20,338 bases of DNA from Chthonomonas sp. UBA6659. GTDB taxonomy: Bacteria; Armatimonadota; Fimbriimonadia; Fimbriimonadales; Fimbriimonadaceae. Location: assembly GCA_002455425.1 (NCBI GenBank), contig DKKT01000044.1, forward strand, positions 1 to 20,338, in the 5' to 3' direction. The notes beneath the pieces are model-generated. The model was not told where the DNA came from. It searched no databases and saw nothing but the letters and a program-made list of their open reading frames with translations. Below, one piece after another: positions 14,388-20,338 of this stretch (the stretch's first letter is position 1; the number at the start of each line of letters is the position of its first letter). The position numbers were made by a program, and so were the translations under genes.

Positions 14388-15539
14388 TCAGCCCACCGCC
14401 TTCGTAGGCCCGCTTCCGGCTCGACGACGCCGTCGCCCAATCGCCAGAACACCGACACCGAGCGCCAGCGACGAAGCCGGCTCAGGGACCGGGACCATCG
14501 CGTAGGCGTGAACGACGCCGTTCTTCACGCCCGTTCCGACGACGATGCCATTGTCGCTGATGCTCATCGCCGAAGAGGACGTGTTCGTCAGCAGGTCCCA
14601 GCCGGTCGGGTTGACGATCAGGTCCGCGACACGGTAGGTCTGGTTGCCATCCCATAGGAACGGGATCGCGAACGCGCTCGAAGCGGTGCCCACGACCCAC
14701 CCGGCGGAGTTCACGCCACGGGCGGACCCCTGGCTGGTTCCGACCGGTAGCGGCACCCCGATCATGCCGGTGTTGGGTCGCCACACGAACGGCATCCCCG
14801 AGCCCTGGTTGAGCATGCTTGACCCGACAACATGCCCGGCATTCGAGATGTCGAAGGCGAGGGCGCCGTTCATCCCAGGAAGCGCGCCGATCGAGATCGC
14901 CGAGTTTGTCTGCGGGTCGATGACCATCCCGACGTTGAGGGCCGCGTTGCTCGGGTCGATCCCGTTGCCGGCAACGAGTCCCGAATCATTGATCGCGAAC
15001 GCCGTCGTCATGAAGCTTCCGTTCCCAGTCGTGGCGGACAGCTGGATCGAGCCTCCGGTCGTGTAGAGGGCCGCTCGTTCGAGGCTCCCGCCGTTCACCG
15101 AGCCGACCGCGACGTTGTGGATGTTCACGTCGTTGGCTCGGCCGAAGGTCTGGCCTGCCGGCAGGGGGAGCGTGGACACCGCGCCACCCTGCCAAATGAG
15201 GGGGAGCGGACTTGAGCCGAACGCGGTGGTCGACCCCGTCCCGACCACGACGCCGTGGTCGTTGATGCCATTGCCGACTCCGTAGGCGCGGGCCGGCGAG
15301 GCCAAGTTCGGCAGCCCGACCATGCCCCCGCCTTGCGACCAGGAGAACGCTTGCCCCGCACCCGACCGCAGCGAGCGGCCCGTCGCCCGACCCAAAGTCG
15401 AGACCCGGAACGCTTGCGAGCCGCTGTCATTTGGCTGCAAGAGCCCAAGATCGATGATCGTGTACTGGGGAGGACTGGCCAAAGCCAAGCCCGTCAAAGC
15501 GAGGGCGGCAAGGCCGCCGGTCCGGAAAGCGATGCGCAT
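14388..15539 (-). CDS. Exported HAF-repeat protein with PEP-CTERM sorting signal
   Basis: The 383-residue product has an N-terminal signal peptide (MRIAFRTGGLAALALTGLALAS). Its body holds at least five HAF-type repeats of the pattern (G/A)INDxGxVVG: GINDHGVVVGTG, AINDSGLVAGNG, DISNAGHVVGSS, GVNSAGWVVGTA and SISDNGIVVGTG, probably a beta-propeller-like extracellular domain. It ends with a PEP-CTERM tail (349-383): VPEPASS, a hydrophobic helix and RRRRR, plus ten unusual residues (AGSGPTKAVG) after the Arg run. PEP-CTERM proteins are thought to be sorted by an exosortase; none is in the window. The ATG at 15537-15539 has AGAGAGG (15546-15552) 6 nt upstream, and TATACT (15593-15598) gives a plausible promoter. 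Confidence 0.93.
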   Translation of the reverse strand: MRIAFRTGGLAALALTGLALASPPQYTIIDLGLLQPNDSGSQAFRVSTLGRATGRSLRSGAGQAFSWSQGGGMVGLPNLASPARAYGVGNGINDHGVVVGTGSTTAFGSSPLPLIWQGGAVSTLPLPAGQTFGRANDVNIHNVAVGSVNGGSLERAALYTTGGSIQLSATTGNGSFMTTAFAINDSGLVAGNGIDPSNAALNVGMVIDPQTNSAISIGALPGMNGALAFDISNAGHVVGSSMLNQGSGMPFVWRPNTGMIGVPLPVGTSQGSARGVNSAGWVVGTASSAFAIPFLWDGNQTYRVADLIVNPTGWDLLTNTSSSAMSISDNGIVVGTGVKNGVVHAYAMVPVPEPASSLALGVGVLAIGRRRRRAGSGPTKAVG

Positions 15540-15590
15540 ACGACACCTCTCTGAAAAACACCCGCCGCTGAAACGACGGACGACACGGCC

Positions 15591-15600
15591 ATAGTATAGC
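15591..15600. promoter_or_regulatory. Shared AT-rich island with -10 elements for both divergent genes
   Basis: ATAGTATAGC lies in the 70-bp gap between the PEP-CTERM gene (-) and the clostripain gene (+). On the - strand it reads TATACT (15593-15598), 53 nt before the PEP-CTERM ATG, which leaves room for its SD. On the + strand TAGTAT (15592-15597) ends 12 nt before the GTG at 15610, with no SD. Two polymerases could not use it at once. The -35 regions are weak on both sides. Confidence 0.4.
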
Positions 15601-15609
15601 GCTCAACCC

Positions 15610-17598
15610 GTGACAGCACCGACGCCATGGAGTCAAACTGCCGAAGTGCTGATACGTGGATTGGGTCTCTTGGCATTGTTGGTCGCGGGTTGTGGCTTCG
15701 GGAATGGAACAGAGGTTCCCCCGGTTCAGAACGAATGGACCTTGATGTTCTTCATGGACTCGGACAACGACCTCGAGGCGCCACAAATGGAGAACGTGCT
15801 CGCAGCCGCCCGCGTCGGAGGCACGGCCTCGGTTCGGATCATCATGCTCGTGGATCGCAGCGACAAGGGGGACGACGTCGACGGCTACACCGATCGGAGC
15901 GTTCTCAACGTCGGCAACTGGGTGGGGGCCAAGCTGTTCGAAGTCAAAAAGGGGACTCTGACCCCGATCGAGGATTGGGGAAACACGAACATGGGCGACC
16001 CCGCAAACCTCGTGAAGTTCGTGGAAAGAGCCACCGCAATCGCCCCCGCGAAGAAGTACGGACTCGTGTTCGGCGATCATGGATCCTCCTGGCCCGGCTT
16101 CAACCACGACGGCAGCTTCGGTGGAGATTCCATGACCTTGGCCGAGCTCGACGGAGCGCTCAAATCGGTCACGGACCGGCTTGGCCGCCTCGAGCTGATT
16201 CACTACGACGATTGCCTCATGGCTTGTGTGGAAAATGCGAAGACGGTCGCTCCTTACAGCAAGTACATGACCGCCTCGGCGGAACTCGTGCCTGGTGATG
16301 GCTGCGATTACGACGCGATCTTGAGCGGGCTGGTCGCCAAGCCATCCATGGACGGGCGCGAACTCGGCTCGCTCATCGTCACCAGTTTCCGCGACTTCTA
16401 CGAGAAGGCGAAGAATCCTGGTCGGAAGGAAGCAGCTCCGACGATCACGATGGCGCTTTTCGACTCGGACCGGGTCGCGGCGCTTGAAGCCGCGATGAGG
16501 GACCTGGGTCAGGCCGCCGCCGACGCCATGAAATCCGGGGATCGAGAGGCGTTTCTCAAGGCTGCCCGTGCTCGCGCGAAAGCAACCGAGTACGGACGGG
16601 GCAGCGGCGAGGAAGAGGGGAGCGGCGTGGTCGACGTCATCGACTTCTGTCGCCTGCTCCAAGCCCAATTCGGTCCCGGGCATGTCGGGAGCGCCGCGGA
16701 AAGCGTGATCGGCGCGGTGAAGGCGGCGGTCGTGGTGGCGATCCACGGGTCGGCTCTACCACAGTCTCGCGGGGTGTCCGTCTACATGCCGCTCAAAGCC
16801 GACGATCTCCATGGTTCGGCCAACGCCTACGTCCACACCCAATTCGCGCAAGCGACCGGCTGGGACAAGCTCATCGCGGCGTACACCAAGACCCGGATCG
16901 CGGATCGGAAGCAACCCGAGCTTGCGCCGGTTCAAGCCTCGGGCAACACGCTCGTCCTCGGCAGCGAACTGACGTTCACGAGCAAGTTGACGGCCGAGGA
17001 TCTGGAGGATGCCTCCTTCACCATCGCAATGGCCGAAGGAGGCGATACGATCGTCCTCGGCGAGATCCCCGCCGATCTCGACGCAGGCGGCACGCTCAAG
17101 GAGACGTGGGACGGATCGTGGCTGTACATCCACAACGGGGAAGATGCGCTCATCTGCGCGATCGATGAATTCCAGCTGGTCGACGAGAACAAGCCCGAAG
17201 GGGAGATCGTGGCGACCGTCCCGCTTCAAATCCGCCGTGGCGGCCAGGGGGAATGGATCGACGTGACGGGAACCTTCCTGCTCGACCTCGAAGGAGACGA
17301 GGGAGTGACGGGCTCGCTCGTCTACGTCTTCACCGACGGAACCCAACGCCGCGAAGTGGCCCTGGCCAAGGGTGACGTTCTCCGGCCCGTGTTCCTCGTG
17401 GTGGACAAAGAGGGAAAGGAGGAATGGGTCGCTCCCGACGACAAGGAGTTCGAACTCGTGATCGCCGATCCCGACGCGATCGGCGTCGAGGAACAGGCCG
17501 TCCCCGCAGGCGATTACCTCATCGGCTTCCGGGCGATCGACTTCGCGGGCAACGCCGCCGACGACTTCGTCAAGGTGACGGTCAAGGAGAAGGCGTGA
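15610..17598 (+). CDS. Clostripain-family (C11) cysteine peptidase, lipoprotein
   Basis: The 662-residue protein begins at GTG 15610 with a lipoprotein signal (VLIRGLGLLALLVAGC; lipid-modified Cys28), so it is probably membrane-anchored outside the cytoplasm. Residues 41-240 carry the C11 catalytic core: WTLMFFMDSDNDLE (43-56), VRIIMLVDRSD (75-85), YGLVFGDHGSSWPGF with catalytic His157, and ELIHYDDCLMACVENA with catalytic Cys202, then MTASAELVPGDGCDY (220-234). The usual Ala before the catalytic Cys is Asp here (DDCLMA). The peptidase part continues to about 435, and the remaining 225 residues are beta-rich, perhaps for substrate binding. Clostripain-like enzymes cleave after Arg or Lys; specificity here is untested. 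There is no SD, and a -10-like TAGTAT lies 12 nt upstream. Its TGA overlaps the next gene. Confidence 0.92.
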   Translation: MTAPTPWSQTAEVLIRGLGLLALLVAGCGFGNGTEVPPVQNEWTLMFFMDSDNDLEAPQMENVLAAARVGGTASVRIIMLVDRSDKGDDVDGYTDRSVLNVGNWVGAKLFEVKKGTLTPIEDWGNTNMGDPANLVKFVERATAIAPAKKYGLVFGDHGSSWPGFNHDGSFGGDSMTLAELDGALKSVTDRLGRLELIHYDDCLMACVENAKTVAPYSKYMTASAELVPGDGCDYDAILSGLVAKPSMDGRELGSLIVTSFRDFYEKAKNPGRKEAAPTITMALFDSDRVAALEAAMRDLGQAAADAMKSGDREAFLKAARARAKATEYGRGSGEEEGSGVVDVIDFCRLLQAQFGPGHVGSAAESVIGAVKAAVVVAIHGSALPQSRGVSVYMPLKADDLHGSANAYVHTQFAQATGWDKLIAAYTKTRIADRKQPELAPVQASGNTLVLGSELTFTSKLTAEDLEDASFTIAMAEGGDTIVLGEIPADLDAGGTLKETWDGSWLYIHNGEDALICAIDEFQLVDENKPEGEIVATVPLQIRRGGQGEWIDVTGTFLLDLEGDEGVTGSLVYVFTDGTQRREVALAKGDVLRPVFLVVDKEGKEEWVAPDDKEFELVIADPDAIGVEEQAVPAGDYLIGFRAIDFAGNAADDFVKVTVKEKA

Positions 17599-18134
17599 TC
17601 GTCTTTTCGGCAACGCTCTTGCGGCCGCAAGGGTTAGGTCACGGCGAGAACTGGAGCTTCCTGGTGCTGCCGATCGAAGCGAGCCGGCAGTTGCCCAGTC
17701 GAAGCATGGTGTCCGTCGAGGGGACATTTGAGAACGCAACCTTCCAGGCAACCTTGGAGCCAGACGGCCGAGGCGGTCACTGGCTCAGGGTGCCTGAGGA
17801 GCTCACCGAAGTGACCGGCACAAGACCGGGGGATCGCGTCGCTCTCAAGATCGCGCCGGTGGTGATCGAACCGGAACCGGAGGTGCCCGCCGAGCTGGAG
17901 CACGCGCTCGCTGCCGACCAGGGCCGGGCAAGTGACACCTGGTGCAGCCTCACCCCACGTGCACGACGCGACTGGATTCACTGGATCACCTCGGCGAAGC
18001 GACCCGAAACGCGCGCCAAACGGTTGGCCGTCGCGCTTTCGAAGCTGGCGGCCGGCGATCGGCGACCCTGCTGCTTCGACCGGTCGGGGATGTACAGCAA
18101 GAGCCTGAGTTGTCCGACCCCGGAGTCTGACTGA
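17595..18134 (+). CDS. DUF1905 / YdeI (OmpD-associated)-type protein
   Basis: The 179-residue soluble product has two recognisable parts. Residues 1-90 fit DUF1905 (IVFSATLLR..NWSFLVLP..MVSVEGTFENATFQATLEPDGRGGHWLRVPEEL..GTRPGDRVALKIAPV). Residues 95-160 fit the YdeI/OmpD-associated (bacteriocin-protection) helical domain (LEHALAADQGRASDTWCSLTPRARRDWIHWITSAKRPETRAKRLAVALSKLAAG). The family is common but its biochemical role is unknown. The GTG at 17595-17597 overlaps the clostripain TGA as GTGA, with AAGGAG (17584-17589) 5 nt upstream, so translation is probably coupled. The tail after the YdeI domain is short and Cys/Ser-containing. Confidence 0.9.
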   Translation: MIVFSATLLRPQGLGHGENWSFLVLPIEASRQLPSRSMVSVEGTFENATFQATLEPDGRGGHWLRVPEELTEVTGTRPGDRVALKIAPVVIEPEPEVPAELEHALAADQGRASDTWCSLTPRARRDWIHWITSAKRPETRAKRLAVALSKLAAGDRRPCCFDRSGMYSKSLSCPTPESD

Positions 18135-18282
18135 CCGATCAACCTCGGTGAGAACAAGCGCGGCCGAATTGAGGTCCGCCCGGGTAAGGCATGGCGCACG
18201 GGTCGCAGTAACTCCGTGGAGCAGGACTTCGCCGCCGCGCCGCGAACTGAGAACTCCAACAGTGTTGCTGTCCGAGCTCTCC

Positions 18283-18975
18283 ATGCCAATCCTCACCACG
18301 CTTCTCGCCTCCTTCGTCGTTCTCCAAACGCCCCAATACTCGACAAGAGATGTTCAGGGGTGGAAGCTTCACATTCGCAAGGAGCTTCTCGATGACGAGA
18401 ATCGAGCCGAGACCGAGAAAGCGGTCCGACTCCTCGAACAGCAGCTTGCCGCGGTGAAGAAGACCGTGCCCAACGGCGCGGTCGCCGAGCTCGTGAAGGT
18501 GCCCCTGTACTTCTCGCCGACTTACCCGAAGACCGTGCCCAGTGCCGCCTATCACCCAGGGGCCAAGTGGCTGCAGGAGAACGGACGGGATCCCGCGATG
18601 GTCCAGAGCATCGAGTTCACGAACATCGCTGTATTCGAGCCCGAGACCCGTCGGATGCCCGCGTTCGCCCTCCATGAGCTCGCCCACGCCTTTCACGATC
18701 GCGTCCTCCCCGGAGGATTCCAAAACCCCGAAATCATCGCTGCGTTCGAGAAAGCGAAGGCCGGCGGCGTCTATGACAGCGTCCCAAGAAAGGACGCCGA
18801 AGGCAAGATCACGCTCGAAAAGGCCTACGGCATGAACAACCCGATGGAGTACTTCGCCGAGTCGACGGAAGCATTCTTCTTCGAGAACGACTTCTATCCG
18901 TTTACGAGTTTACAGCTGAAGCAAGTCGATCCCGTGGGCCACGCGCTTGTCGGCAAGCTCTGGAATTCCAGGTAG
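18283..18975 (+). CDS. Exported HExxH zinc metallopeptidase (lethal-factor-like gluzincin)
   Basis: The 230-residue product from the ATG at 18283 begins with a signal-like hydrophobic run (MPILTTLLASFVVLQ). The zinc motif HELAHAFHD supplies His131, Glu132 and His135. About 58 residues on, NPMEYFAESTEAFFFENDFYPF supplies the likely third ligand (Glu193 or Glu196), reminiscent of the EFFAEAF helix of anthrax lethal-factor-type and other gluzincins. Residues before the motif (LYFSPTYPKTVPSAAYHPGAKWLQENGRDP) probably form the N-terminal sheet. Substrate is unknown. The start is uncertain: a GTG at 18262 or a much earlier ATG at 18148 are in frame, no good SD precedes any, and 18283 gives the most compact signal peptide. 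The 148 bp upstream show no other feature. Confidence 0.85.
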   Translation: MPILTTLLASFVVLQTPQYSTRDVQGWKLHIRKELLDDENRAETEKAVRLLEQQLAAVKKTVPNGAVAELVKVPLYFSPTYPKTVPSAAYHPGAKWLQENGRDPAMVQSIEFTNIAVFEPETRRMPAFALHELAHAFHDRVLPGGFQNPEIIAAFEKAKAGGVYDSVPRKDAEGKITLEKAYGMNNPMEYFAESTEAFFFENDFYPFTSLQLKQVDPVGHALVGKLWNSR

Positions 18976-19053
18976 ACCCGCCGATCGCGTCTCCAACGTG
19001 GCGCCTTGTCCTGGGCGGGTGAATCCGCGACGGGTGGCGGGGCCGAAGCTCGC

Positions 19054-19081
19054 GCCTGCCGACCCCGGGGGGCCGGCAGGC
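19054..19081. terminator. GC-rich hairpin between convergent genes
   Basis: GCCTGCCG (19054-19061) and CGGCAGGC (19074-19081) are perfect 8-bp arms around ACCCCGGGGGGC. It lies in the 117-bp gap between convergent coding regions. A second pair, ACCCGCC and GGCGGGT (18976-19020), precedes it. Neither has a T-tract on either strand, so this is a possible bidirectional or Rho-assisted stop rather than a classic intrinsic terminator. Confidence 0.4.
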
Positions 19082-19092
19082 ACCGGCACGAG

Positions 19093-19962
19093 CTATCGAG
19101 CGGGTCGGACAAGCACGTAAGTCCGCGCCGATCCGAAGTTGTTGCTCAACGTGATGTCCACGCGACGCGTCGTGGCTGCAAGGTTGTTGCCGAGAACCGT
19201 GAACGTCACGCTTCGGCGCCCCGCCGGGACGATGACCACGCCGGGTCCGATCAAGGCGGCCGCCGAGTACGAGACGAACACCGGGGTCCCGCCCGTAGGC
19301 GCGTTCGCGTTGAGGTTCACCGTGATCGTGGAACGCTCTCCCGTTCGGATCTCGCGAGCCCGAGCCGAGGCCGACACCGGCCTGATGTTGAGGGTAGGCA
19401 CGAATGAGAGACCGGTCACGAAGGCGTAGCCGTCAAGGATGCTCGGGTCGGTCATGAACGTCAGGTACTGGCCCGCTTGGGGCGCGGTGACGACGACGTC
19501 CGTGAACCCCCACGTGCCAGGAACCGTCACCCGGGTCATCTGGGTGCCGAACGAATTCGGCACGTTCGCGATCCCGATCAGGAGATCGGTCGGGACGAGG
19601 TTAACCGACCAGAAACGTAGACGAACCTTCGCGCCTGCGCTTACGGGGTTCAGCAACGTCAAGCCGAGGCGGTCATTGTTGCCGTTGATCTGCGTGTGGA
19701 GCCCGACCTTGGTGTTCCCAACGGGCGGTGCCGGGCCGAAGTCGGCACCATAGACGAGGTCGGTCTCCCCGGCAGCGCCGAAGGCCCTGCAGAAGGCGAC
19801 GTTGTCGGTGAACGCCGTGTTCGAGAGATTGAACTGGGTCGAACCGAACGAATTGTTCGCGAAGTCCGGATTCTGGACGAGTTCCTGAGCCGTCGCCGAC
19901 GAAATGCCGAGGAGCGCTCCGAGTATCGCCAGCCCTGATCGAAAGATCTGCATCGATCGCAT
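19093..19962 (-). CDS. Exported beta-rich protein, function unknown
   Basis: The 289-residue product starts at the ATG at 19960-19962, chosen because GGAGG (19970-19974) is 7 nt upstream; an ATG at 19980 is in frame but has the SD inside it. A signal peptide (MRSMQIFRSGLAILGALLGISSATA) is followed by ELVQNPDFANNSFGSTQ, the same kind of mature start as the dockerin-like protein at 8072-9100. Residues to about 190 look like a jelly-roll carbohydrate-binding-like domain (KVGLHTQINGNNDRLGLTLL, GTWGFTDVVVTAPQAGQYLTFMTDPSILDGYAFVTGLSF). The last 90 residues form an Ig/Calx-beta-like domain (STITVNLNANAPTGGTPVFVSYSAAALIGPGVVIVPAGRRSVTFTVLG). No dockerin, PEP-CTERM or other sorting tail is visible, so it is probably secreted freely or held by its domains. 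Confidence 0.85.
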   Translation of the reverse strand: MRSMQIFRSGLAILGALLGISSATAQELVQNPDFANNSFGSTQFNLSNTAFTDNVAFCRAFGAAGETDLVYGADFGPAPPVGNTKVGLHTQINGNNDRLGLTLLNPVSAGAKVRLRFWSVNLVPTDLLIGIANVPNSFGTQMTRVTVPGTWGFTDVVVTAPQAGQYLTFMTDPSILDGYAFVTGLSFVPTLNIRPVSASARAREIRTGERSTITVNLNANAPTGGTPVFVSYSAAALIGPGVVIVPAGRRSVTFTVLGNNLAATTRRVDITLSNNFGSARTYVLVRPAR

Positions 19963-20310
19963 TGAAAGTCCTCCATTCATGGGCCGCCCTCTCTGCCTGA
20001 GAGCATCGGCACCTGGGGGAACTCTACCCGCATTGGTGCAACCATGGCGACTGCACCCGAATCGGCGGCTCGGGACCGAGGCCCCCTTCAGAGCGCCGTG
20101 CGACGTCTCGCGGGCTCCTTCCGGTCTCCGCGAAGAGCAGAGACGGCTTCGTGACCTCGTCCTGAGGCATCGCTTGGGGAAGGACGCTGCGGCGACGAAA
20201 TCCGGAGAAGCACGGGATGGGCTCAGGCACGCGCCCACGCTTGAACCGCGGCCCGTCGGCCGGTATGCCCGCCCTCCCTGTGGCACCGGAGGCAGCGACT
20301 CGCGAATCGG
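19963..20310. other. Intergenic region between tRNA and exported-protein gene
   Basis: These 348 bp lie between the - strand tRNA 3' end and the start of the - strand gene at 19962. I see the SD of that gene (19970-19974) and a near-palindrome CGACTCGCGAATCG (20296-20309) directly after the tRNA CCA, possibly a processing or termination hairpin. Open frames exist in several phases but all are Arg/Pro-rich and lack SD or family features. I see no T-tract terminator, integrase gene or att-like repeat. Confidence 0.5.
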
Positions 20311-20338
20311 TGGTGGGCGGTACAGGACTTGAACCTGT
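20311..20338 (-). tRNA. 3' part of a tRNA gene, possibly tRNA-Val (truncated by window edge)
   Basis: Read on the - strand from 20338: ACAGG-TTCAAGT-CCTGT is a perfect 5-bp T-stem with a canonical 7-base T-loop. The acceptor 3' strand ACCGCCC (20321-20315), discriminator A (20314) and encoded CCA (20313-20311) follow. The 5' acceptor strand would be GGGCGGT, outside the window. GGGCGGT with A73 is typical of bacterial tRNA-Val, but the anticodon is not visible, so the isotype is only a guess. Confidence 0.9.

Noticed and set aside
15427..16746. A 439-codon - strand frame opposite the clostripain core
   Set aside because: The + strand shows the complete C11 catalytic motifs. The antisense product is unrecognisable and runs into the PEP-CTERM gene.
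20236..20260. A second T-loop-like GGTTCAAGC on the - strand downstream of the tRNA
   Set aside because: The flanking bases do not form a T-stem, and no acceptor or CCA follows.

Overview
The window is a GC-rich bacterial chromosome segment with no phage, IS or CRISPR signature. The mix of genes suggests a Gram-negative-type environmental bacterium that secretes many proteins. It carries a PEP-CTERM/HAF-repeat exported protein, a dockerin-like secreted protein, a clostripain-family lipoprotein, several exported proteins of unknown role, and an aerobic complex I operon. Armatimonadota (Fimbriimonadia-like) is my best guess, with Planctomycetota/Verrucomicrobiota as alternatives. This is inference from gene content, not a phylogenetic result.

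Layout. Positions 1-811 hold the 3' end of an unrecognised + strand gene that converges on an HNH endonuclease gene (-). Positions 850-1030 hold two hairpin/T-tract structures on the - strand. Positions 1098-5610 are a tightly packed - strand complex I operon, nuoH-nuoJ-(32-aa single-TM ORF)-nuoK-nuoL. It has 1-4 base overlaps, lacks nuoI between H and J, and has no nuoM/nuoN after L. Positions 5611-6068 are a gene-free region dominated by about 12 degenerate copies of a 21-nt tandem repeat. It ends at the promoter of a two-domain hypothetical protein (6069-6752). A DUF418/YeiB-type membrane protein follows (6861-8075, +), converging on a dockerin-like exported protein (8072-9100, -) that lies downstream of an MFS transporter (9155-10477, -). 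Divergent from the MFS gene is a large exported protein with STN-like segments and Met-rich patches (10600-12822, +), followed 28 nt later by histidine ammonia-lyase hutH (12851-14359, +). A PEP-CTERM HAF-repeat protein (14388-15539, -) shares an AT-rich promoter island with a divergent clostripain-type lipoprotein peptidase (15610-17598, +). The peptidase stop codon overlaps the start of a DUF1905/YdeI-like gene (17595-18134). A secreted HExxH metallopeptidase (18283-18975, +) converges across a GC-rich hairpin on an exported beta-rich protein (19093-19962, -). The window ends inside a - strand tRNA gene whose 3' part, with encoded CCA, is visible.

Functionally, the only multi-gene machine is complex I: NuoH forms the quinone-chamber/interface subunit, and J, K and L belong to the proton-pumping arm. 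Most of the rest are single-gene units for export, surface or envelope roles. Several genes have a -10-like TANNNT 6-12 nt before the start codon and no clear Shine-Dalgarno, whereas operon-internal genes have good ones. This suggests leaderless or near-leaderless transcripts are used here.

The best candidates for something undescribed are the 32-residue membrane protein translationally chained between nuoJ and nuoK, and the 21-nt repeat array between nuoH and the 6069 gene.
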